From an uncultured Anaerovibrio sp. (GTDB taxonomy: Bacteria; Bacillota; Negativicutes; Selenomonadales; Selenomonadaceae), in NCBI GenBank assembly GCA_900768695.1, contig CAAGDY010000406.1:1-6661 (forward strand): DNA of 6,661 nt. The letters run 5' to 3'. Positions 1 to 4,140 of the stretch are shown here, piece by piece (positions within the stretch are counted from its first letter, which is position 1; each line of letters starts with the position of its first letter). The position numbers were made by a program, and so were the translations under genes. The notes under the pieces are model-generated. The model saw only the letters and a program-made list of their open reading frames with translations, made no database searches and was not told the origin of the DNA.

Positions 1-65
1 AGGTCTTTCACCTGTCTACCCTCGTTCTGTTCAACTGTTGATACTCTGATATAGCCTACCTTCAT
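1..65 (-). CDS. Serine recombinase (resolvase/invertase family), N-terminal part, runs off left edge
   Basis: Only the first 21 codons lie in the window; the gene continues past base 1. Reading from an ATG at 65-63, the protein starts MKVGYIRVSTVEQN and continues EGRQVKD. This matches the start of small serine recombinases (resolvase/DNA invertase family): a beta strand ending in YxRVS, then a T-x-(D/E)-Q-N segment and a Q two or three residues before a helix. In that family the Ser of RVS (here Ser9) is the nucleophile that attaches covalently to DNA during cleavage, and the nearby Arg (Arg7) helps catalysis. A GGAAGG Shine-Dalgarno sequence (plus-strand 77-82) lies 11 nt upstream, slightly far. 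An upstream ATG at 75-73 is out of frame. A promoter and repeated motifs lie just upstream. The protein may resolve multimers, invert a segment or move an element; with only the N-terminus visible, the subtype and integrity cannot be told. Confidence 0.8.
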   Translation of the reverse strand, partial: MKVGYIRVSTVEQNEGRQVKD

Positions 66-107
66 TTGTCTTCATTCCTTCCTTTTCTGTGATGTGATTG
101 ATTTGAT

Positions 108-245
108 GTGTAAAGAATAACATAGTGTAAATATAAAGTCAAGGACTTTTCTTTACAAGTGTAAAATAAATCATAAATCAAGTCTATTTTAACACAAAAC
201 AGCATAGACAAAAGTGTAAATTTAGACCATGCCCTACTTTTACAC
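108..245. repeat. GTGTAAA heptamer cluster upstream of the recombinase gene (possible operator or res site)
   Basis: GTGTAAA occurs as an exact direct repeat at 108-114, 125-131, 159-165 and 214-220, and once inverted (TTTACAC) at 239-245. A degenerate inverted copy (TTAACAC) is at 189-195. The 189/214 and 214/239 pairs both form inverted arrangements with 18-bp spacers, spanning 32 bp each. The copy at 159-165 is part of the perfect palindrome TTTACA-AG-TGTAAA (152-165). Small resolvases bind several inverted-repeat subsites of roughly 25-34 bp next to their own gene and repress themselves. The position and spacing here fit that, but the motif is not a known res sequence to me. Its core TACA-AG-TGTA also resembles the operator of BlaI/CopY-type repressors. 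Confidence 0.5.
114..142 (-). promoter_or_regulatory. Promoter of the serine recombinase gene
   Basis: On the minus strand, TTGACT (plus-strand 137-142) and TATTCT (114-119) are separated by exactly 17 bp. This is a good vegetative sigma-factor promoter (5/6 and 4/6 matches). Transcription would start near 107, giving a leader of about 40 nt before the ATG at 65. Copies of the heptamer TTTACAC overlap the -10 edge (108-114) and the spacer (125-131), so a bound protein would be expected to block the promoter. A small perfect dyad, AAAGTC-AAG-GACTTT (135-149), overlaps the -35. Confidence 0.55.
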
Positions 246-280
246 ATAAGACAATAATAGGTGAATGTATCATAGTGTCA

Positions 281-328
281 GTGTCTGGAAGGTTGCTGAA
301 GGTGTCCAGCGGTTGCCTCTGGTGTCCC
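281..328 (+). repeat. Direct repeats, GTGTC(C/T)...GGTTGC composite, tandem copies 1-2 plus half copy
   Basis: Two adjacent composite units, GTGTCTGGAAGGTTGCTGAA (281-300) and GGTGTCCAGCGGTTGCCTCT (301-320), are followed by a third GGTGTCC (321-327) inside CTGGTGTCCC (319-328). The GTGTC cores are 21 and 20 bp apart, about two helical turns, so bound proteins would sit on one face of the DNA. Related units recur at 517-538 and 678-711. Confidence 0.6.
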
Positions 329-516
329 AGCAGGAACAAGACAACAAACTCAATCCCCTTCAATCCCTTATGTACCAAGGGTTCATGTCTTTTGTGTGTC
401 ATTTTGGGGGTCTGACACGCTCTCTGTTGAAAGAAAATGTCTGCCCATATGATTATACCTAAAAGCACCTAATGGCACCTCTACGGCCTTCCTGTGGCCT
501 CGTTTCAGTGTCCTGT

Positions 517-538
517 GGTGTCCAGAAGGTTGCCTGTG
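517..538 (+). repeat. Direct repeat, composite copy 3
   Basis: GGTGTCCAGAAGGTTGCC (517-534) matches copy 2 at 301-317 with one extra base between the two half-motifs. A degenerate AGTGTCC half copy lies 10 bp upstream (507-513), repeating the one-turn spacing seen at 678-697. Confidence 0.55.
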
Positions 539-541
539 CTG

Positions 542-641
542 GTTGTCTTGATATTCTATCTACTATGTTCTAGATATATGTTCTAAAGAATAGAGGATAG
601 ACAACAACAGACAAACAACAATCTATTGCTATCTATCCTCT
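542..641. repeat. Overlapping inverted repeats, two mutually exclusive hairpins
   Basis: Hairpin 1 pairs GTTGTCT (542-548) with AGACAAC (599-605), and internally ATTCT (553-557) with AGAAT (587-591). Hairpin 2 pairs AGAGGATAGA (592-601) perfectly with TCTATCCTCT (632-641), with a 30-nt loop. The two share bases 599-601, and hairpin 2 covers sequence directly beside the hairpin 1 stem, so an RNA could form only one cleanly. GTTCTA also repeats directly at 567-572 and 580-585. Function unknown. Confidence 0.4.
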
Positions 642-677
642 TAGGAAAAGAAGAAAAGATTTAAAAACGTTTGTTTA

Positions 678-711
678 CTGGTGTCCTCTGGTGTCCCTGT
701 GTTGCCAAAGG
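678..711 (+). repeat. Direct repeat, 10-bp tandem CTGGTGTCC(C/T) plus composite copy 4
   Basis: CTGGTGTCCT (678-687) and CTGGTGTCCC (688-697) are directly adjacent, differ at one base and repeat at exactly one helical turn. The second is identical to 319-328. It runs on into CTGTGTTGCCAAAGG, so the composite GGTGTCC-GTTGCC layout of the earlier copies is kept. Confidence 0.55.
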
Positions 712-791
712 TCGGCTCGGGGGAACTGAAAACAGTCTCGCGGGATATATAAGGACACGAAAATATTTTACAAAAATTGAAGTCCTGCATA

Positions 792-822
792 TTGACAAGA
801 CAACAAATCAAAGCATTATAAA
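792..822 (+). promoter_or_regulatory. Candidate rightward promoter at the element end
   Basis: A perfect -35 hexamer TTGACA (792-797) is followed by TATAAA (817-822) after 19 bp. Alternative -10 registers, TTATAA at 18 bp or CATTAT at 16 bp, are also possible. Transcription would begin near 829, inside the dyad at 824-848, and would reach the terminator at 994-1026, giving an RNA of about 200 nt that includes the tRNA-like fragment. No ORF of useful size lies in that stretch; the longest ATG frame encodes 11 residues. Confidence 0.35.
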
Positions 823-823
823 A

Positions 824-848
824 GGGATATGCCAAACCATCATATCCC
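824..848. terminator. Strong dyad: intrinsic terminator (minus strand) or operator
   Basis: GGGATATG (824-831) pairs perfectly with CATATCCC (841-848) around a 9-nt loop, with flanking AAA/TTT pairing across a one-base bulge. On the minus strand it is followed by TTTTATAATG, giving a reasonable rho-independent terminator for leftward transcripts; on the plus strand the T-run is weak. It also sits at the predicted start point of the 792-822 promoter, so it could be a repressor operator. Confidence 0.45.
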
Positions 849-948
849 CTTTATGATACTTTAATATGTCATTGTAGCTTTATAGGAAAATAGTACCAAA
901 TACCAATTCTTAAATAGAACAAAACCCTAAATTAAGGCTGGCAGTCAA

Positions 949-982
949 GAGGTCAGGGGTTCGAACCCCCTTGTCTCCACCA
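949..982 (+). other. 3' end of a tRNA-like gene, probable attR of an integrated element
   Basis: The sequence folds as the 3' end of a tRNA. The T-stem AGGGG/CCCCT (955-959 with 967-971) closes the seven-base loop TTCGAAC (960-966), followed by an acceptor 3' strand TGTCTCC (972-978), discriminator A979 and an encoded CCA (980-982). A complete tRNA would need GGAGACA about 70 nt upstream. None is present in the window's left part, and no anticodon arm can be built from 900-950. The fragment is therefore a displaced 3' end, as created when an integrase recombines into a tRNA or tmRNA gene. The parent identity is unresolved; the CTCCACCA end is also common in tmRNA. The intact gene should lie to the left, beyond the window. 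Confidence 0.65.
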
Positions 983-993
983 TATATGAATAT

Positions 994-1026
994 AAAGGAC
1001 TTCAGCTTTTGGCTGAGGTCCTTTTT
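994..1026 (+). terminator. Intrinsic terminator after the tRNA-like 3' end
   Basis: A 13-bp stem (994-1006 with 1012-1024, one G-U pair) with the loop TTTTG is followed by a run of T ending at 1026. It starts only 12 bases after the CCA, so it is very likely the original terminator of the tRNA/tmRNA gene. It also isolates uvrA from transcription coming out of the element. Confidence 0.85.
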
Positions 1027-1068
1027 GATGTGCGTTTATATCAGGGTGGTATTTTTATATAAAAACAC

Positions 1069-1098
1069 TTGCGCTGTATGTATGTTTGGTGATAAAAT
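1069..1098 (+). promoter_or_regulatory. Possible uvrA promoter
   Basis: TTGCGC (1069-1074) and TAAAAT (1093-1098) are 18 bp apart. The -10 is good (5/6) but the -35 is weak (3/6). It is the best candidate between the terminator and the uvrA start. I see no GAAC-N4-GTTC type LexA site in 1027-1170. Confidence 0.3.
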
Positions 1099-1170
1099 AT
1101 CATCAGAGGCGCCGTACAGTAAAAAATCACGGGGCTGTGCTGAATAGATGTATATGGATGAGGGCGTTAC

Positions 1171-3987
1171 ATGGATAAGTATATAAGAATTCGCGGTGCA
1201 AGACAACACAATCTGAAAAATATAAATCTGGACATACCCAGGGATAAGCTGGTGGTGATTACGGGGCTGAGTGGTTCCGGCAAATCCTCGCTGGCCTTTG
1301 ATACTATTTATGCAGAGGGGCAAAGACGCTATATGGAGTCCCTGTCGTCGTATGCAAGGCAGTTCCTGGGGCAGATGGACAAGCCGGATGTGGATTATAT
1401 AGAGGGGCTTTCACCAGCCATTTCCATCGACCAGAAAACAACCAGCCGCAACCCTCGTTCAACGGTTGGCACCGTGACGGAGATTTATGATTATCTTCGT
1501 CTGCTGTTTGCCCGTGTGGGACATCCGCACTGTCCGAAGTGCGGCAAGCTGGTCAATCAGCAGTCTATTGACCAGATGCTGGCTCAGCTTCTGCAGTTGC
1601 CGGAGAGGACGAAGCTTTTGGTGCTGGCGCAGGCTGTCCGCGGCAAAAAGGGCGAGCATAAGAAACTGCTGGAGCGCATCCGCAAGGAGGGGTACACCCG
1701 ATTGCGGGTTGATGGCGAGCTTCGGGACGCGGGTGAGGAAATTCTGCTGGAAAAGAATAAAAAGCACACCATCGAGGTTATCGTGGACAGGGTGATTGTC
1801 CGCGAGGAAATTCGTGCCAGATTGGCAGAATCCATGGAAACAGCCCTGAACATGGGGCAGGGGGTGGCCTATGTCCAGATAGTGGACGGTGAGCTCATGA
1901 TGTTCAGCCAGAATTTTGCCTGCGAGGACTGCGGCATCAGCCTGCCGGAGATTACGCCGCGTATGTTTTCCTTTAACAGTCCCTTTGGGGCCTGTCCTGT
2001 GTGCAGTGGACTGGGCAGCCAGATGAAGCTGGATATGGAGCTGGTTCTGCCGGATAAGTCCCTGAGCATAGCCGGTGGGGCGGTGGCTCCCTTGTCCAGC
2101 AACACAAAGTCCTATGCCATGTGCCAGATGCGGGCGGTGCTGGAAAAGCACGGATACAGCCTGGATACGCCGTGGCAGGAGCTTTCTGACAAGGTACAGA
2201 AGCTGCTGCTGTACGGTACAGGCGAAGAGCGGTACGATTTCGGCTATGAGAACATGTTTGGCATCTACAAGATTCACAACGGCCCCTTCGAGGGAATCAT
2301 GCCTATGCTGGAGAGGCGCTACAAGGAATCGGATTCGGATATGATGCGGGAGGAATACGAAAACTACATGAGCATCAGCCTTTGTCCGGAGTGTCAGGGG
2401 GCGAGATTGAAGCCGGAGGTGCTGGCTGTCACCGTAGGCGGCAAGAACATCCAGCAGGTCACTGATATGACCGTGCGGGACTGCCGCGATTTTTTCCAGC
2501 AGGCAGACCTGTCTGACAGGGAGAGAACCATAGGTAGGCAGGTTCTGAAGGAAATCAATGCAAGGCTGGGCTTTCTTGTGACGGTAGGCCTGGAGTACCT
2601 TACCTTGTCCAGGGCGGCAGGCACCTTGTCAGGTGGTGAGGCACAGCGCATCAGGCTGGCTACCCAGATTGGTTCCGGCCTTGTAGGTGTGCTGTATATC
2701 CTTGATGAGCCCAGCATCGGCCTGCATCAGCGGGACAACAACAAGCTGCTGGAGGCACTGCAGAATCTGAGGAACATGGGCAATACCCTGCTGGTGGTGG
2801 AACATGATGAGGACACCATGCGGGCGGCGGATTATATCGTGGATATCGGGCCGGGAGCCGGTGCAGAGGGCGGCTATGTGGTGGCACAGGGAACAGCGGA
2901 GGAACTCATGCAGGCGCAGGAATCCATAACCGGCCAGTATCTCAGCCACCGGATGGCTATTCCCGTGCCGGAGGTGCGTCGTGGCGGCAACGGCAAATTT
3001 CTGGAAATCATTGGTGCGTCAGAAAATAATCTGAAGGATGTGCATCTGAAGCTGCCCCTGGGAGTATTTACGGTGATTACCGGGGTATCAGGCTCCGGCA
3101 AAAGCACGCTGATTAACGAGATTCTTTACAAGGCTGTGGCATCAAAGCTGTACCGTGCCAAGGGGCGTCCCGGCAGGTTCAAAAAGCTGGCGGGTATAGA
3201 GAATGTGGACAAGGTAATAAATATCGACCAGTCGCCGATTGGCCGCACGCCGCGTTCCAACCCTGCTACCTATACGGGGATATTTGACCTGATACGCACC
3301 CTGTTCAGCCAATGCTCCGAGGCCAAGATGCGCGGCTACAAGCCGGGGCGCTTCAGCTTCAACGTGCGCGGCGGACGCTGTGAAACCTGCAAGGGAGATG
3401 GCATTATCAAGATTGAGATGCACTTTTTGTCGGACGTATATGTACCCTGCGAGGTTTGCGGTGGTGCCAGGTACAACCGCGAAACCCTTGAGGTAAGATA
3501 CAAGGGAAAATCCATTGCTGATGTATTGAACATGACCATAGAGGAAGCAGTGGAATTCTTTAAAAATGTGCCAAGAATTGCCAGCAAGCTGCAGGTGCTG
3601 CAGGATGTGGGACTGGGGTATGTCAAGCTGGGACAGCCGGCTACCACCCTGTCGGGCGGCGAGGCACAGCGCGTCAAGCTGGCAACGGAGCTTTCGCGCC
3701 GCTCCACAGGCAAGACCCTGTATATTCTGGATGAGCCTACTACCGGCCTGCACATGGCAGATGTTCACAAGCTGCTGGGGATTCTGCAGCGTCTGGTGGA
3801 TGGCGGTGATTCTGTGGCTGTAATAGAACACAATCTGGATGTGATAAAAAGCGCAGATTACATCATTGACCTGGGGCCGGAGGGCGGCGATAAGGGTGGC
3901 ACGATTGTTGCCCAGGGAACGCCGGAGGAAATTGTGCAGGTGCCGGGCTCCTATACAGGCCGGTTCCTCAAGCCGCTCCTGGCGTAG
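1171..3987 (+). CDS. uvrA: Excinuclease ABC subunit A (UvrA)
   Basis: DNA damage recognition ATPase of cytoplasmic nucleotide excision repair: a UvrA dimer finds distorted DNA and loads UvrB. At 938 residues it is full length (E. coli 940). It is a tandem ABC ATPase with both sites intact. Walker A is GLSGSGKSS (32-40, Lys38) and GVSGSGKST (638-646, Lys644). The signature LSGGEAQR occurs at 486-493 and 827-834. Walker B LDEP is at 511-514 and 853-856, with switch histidines in EHD (545) and EHN (887). Zinc-binding cysteine pairs are C121/C124, C251/C254 with C275/C278, C405/C408, and C737/C740 with C760/C763; the last forms the DNA-binding zinc finger. The ATG start has GAGGG (1160-1164) six bases upstream, and the protein begins at the usual family position (IRGARxHNLKNI). 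uvrC follows after 153 bp on the same strand, so they are probably co-transcribed. uvrB, often a neighbour, is not visible. Confidence 0.98.
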   Translation: MDKYIRIRGARQHNLKNINLDIPRDKLVVITGLSGSGKSSLAFDTIYAEGQRRYMESLSSYARQFLGQMDKPDVDYIEGLSPAISIDQKTTSRNPRSTVGTVTEIYDYLRLLFARVGHPHCPKCGKLVNQQSIDQMLAQLLQLPERTKLLVLAQAVRGKKGEHKKLLERIRKEGYTRLRVDGELRDAGEEILLEKNKKHTIEVIVDRVIVREEIRARLAESMETALNMGQGVAYVQIVDGELMMFSQNFACEDCGISLPEITPRMFSFNSPFGACPVCSGLGSQMKLDMELVLPDKSLSIAGGAVAPLSSNTKSYAMCQMRAVLEKHGYSLDTPWQELSDKVQKLLLYGTGEERYDFGYENMFGIYKIHNGPFEGIMPMLERRYKESDSDMMREEYENYMSISLCPECQGARLKPEVLAVTVGGKNIQQVTDMTVRDCRDFFQQADLSDRERTIGRQVLKEINARLGFLVTVGLEYLTLSRAAGTLSGGEAQRIRLATQIGSGLVGVLYILDEPSIGLHQRDNNKLLEALQNLRNMGNTLLVVEHDEDTMRAADYIVDIGPGAGAEGGYVVAQGTAEELMQAQESITGQYLSHRMAIPVPEVRRGGNGKFLEIIGASENNLKDVHLKLPLGVFTVITGVSGSGKSTLINEILYKAVASKLYRAKGRPGRFKKLAGIENVDKVINIDQSPIGRTPRSNPATYTGIFDLIRTLFSQCSEAKMRGYKPGRFSFNVRGGRCETCKGDGIIKIEMHFLSDVYVPCEVCGGARYNRETLEVRYKGKSIADVLNMTIEEAVEFFKNVPRIASKLQVLQDVGLGYVKLGQPATTLSGGEAQRVKLATELSRRSTGKTLYILDEPTTGLHMADVHKLLGILQRLVDGGDSVAVIEHNLDVIKSADYIIDLGPEGGDKGGTIVAQGTPEEIVQVPGSYTGRFLKPLLA

Positions 3988-3998
3988 GCTCCGGGCGC

Positions 3999-4045
3999 GA
4001 GGCGGGATGTGCCGCCTCCTGCCGGACTGCGGTAGCTGGCCGCAG
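3999..4045 (+). other. Two tandem hairpins between uvrA and uvrC
   Basis: Hairpin 1 is GAGGCGG (3999-4005) with CCGCCTC (4012-4018) and a 6-nt loop. Hairpin 2 is CTGCGG (4027-4032) with CCGCAG (4040-4045) and a 7-nt loop. Both are GC-rich and perfect, begin 11 bases after the uvrA stop and have no T-run, so they are unlikely to be intrinsic terminators. Such structures commonly protect an upstream message from 3' exonucleases or pause ribosomes or polymerase; which applies here is not known. Confidence 0.5.
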
Positions 4046-4061
4046 GGAAGGAATATAAGAA

Positions 4062-4139
4062 ATGAACCTGACATACCCACCTATATGGCCTATACGGCTT
4101 ATCTGGCTTATGTGGATGCGCAGGGCAAAGGAGGATTAG
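4062..4139 (+). CDS. Possible 25-codon leader ORF ahead of uvrC
   Basis: ATG at 4062 opens a 25-codon frame closed by TAG at 4137-4139, one base before the GTG of uvrC. A purine-rich GGGAAGGA sequence lies about 10 bases upstream. The peptide begins MNLTYPPIW and ends MRRAKED. It is hydrophobic in the middle with three Trp (9, 15, 18) and charged at the C-terminus. Its last codons contain the uvrC ribosome binding site, so translation of this ORF would affect access to uvrC, as in translational coupling. Much of its composition comes from a 9-nt tandem repeat (4085-4111), so it may be fortuitous. No family recognised. Confidence 0.25.
   Translation: MNLTYPPIWPIRLIWLMWMRRAKED
4085..4111 (+). 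repeat. 9-nt tandem repeat, three units
   Basis: ATGGCCTAT, ACGGCTTAT and CTGGCTTAT are consecutive units sharing the core GGC(C/T)TAT. Short 9-nt arrays like this can vary in copy number by slippage without shifting a reading frame. It sits in the uvrC leader, 17-43 bases before its Shine-Dalgarno sequence. Confidence 0.5.
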
Positions 4140-4140
4140 C

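Larger units (their letters stand above)
246..948. other. Gene-poor, repeat-rich end of the mobile element
   Basis: About 700 bp with no coding region I can support. The longest open frames here (under 100 codons, e.g. 184-468 minus and 265-462 plus) lack good ribosome binding sites and have low-complexity, family-less translations. The DNA is clearly more AT-rich than the uvr genes. It contains direct repeats based on GGTGTCC and GGTTGCC (281-328, 517-538, 678-711), a 10-bp near-tandem CAATCCCCTT/CAATCCCTTA (351-370), a small hairpin CCCTT-7-AAGGG (365-381), larger inverted repeats (542-641), a consensus-like promoter (792-822) and a strong dyad (824-848). This is more like a replication, transfer or recombination control region than coding DNA. 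Confidence 0.6.

Noticed and set aside
365..395. Second tRNA T-arm (AAGGGTTCATGTC)
   Set aside because: The bases after the TTCA do not pair with the AAGGG side as a T-stem; the AAGGG pairs instead with CCCTT just upstream as a small hairpin.
265..462. 65-codon plus-strand frame
   Set aside because: It spans the direct repeats, lacks a ribosome binding site and resembles nothing known to me.
184..468. 94-codon minus-strand frame in the repeat-rich region
   Set aside because: GTG start without a ribosome binding site, translation with Cys/His/Phe-rich low-complexity parts, and it overlaps the non-coding repeats and the GTGTAAA cluster.
281..711. CRISPR array
   Set aside because: The repeated units are too short (about 20 bp), unevenly spaced (20 to over 200 bp) and too degenerate.
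829..864. 11-codon ORF just after the 792-822 promoter
   Set aside because: Very short, its start lies inside the dyad, and it has no properly spaced ribosome binding site.
600..982. Complete tmRNA gene ending at the CCA
   Set aside because: No tag-peptide reading frame, no tmRNA 5' end (GGGG...TTCGAC) and no GGAGACA acceptor strand upstream; only the 3' end is present.
1459..2277. Long open frame (272 codons) on the minus strand inside uvrA
   Set aside because: It is antisense to unbroken, highly conserved UvrA sequence, has no recognisable domain, and arises from the GC-rich codon use of uvrA.
3142..4080. 312-codon minus-strand open frame across the uvrA end and intergenic gap
   Set aside because: Same reason: a shadow of uvrA; the translation is low in family-like motifs and there is no ribosome binding site to support it.
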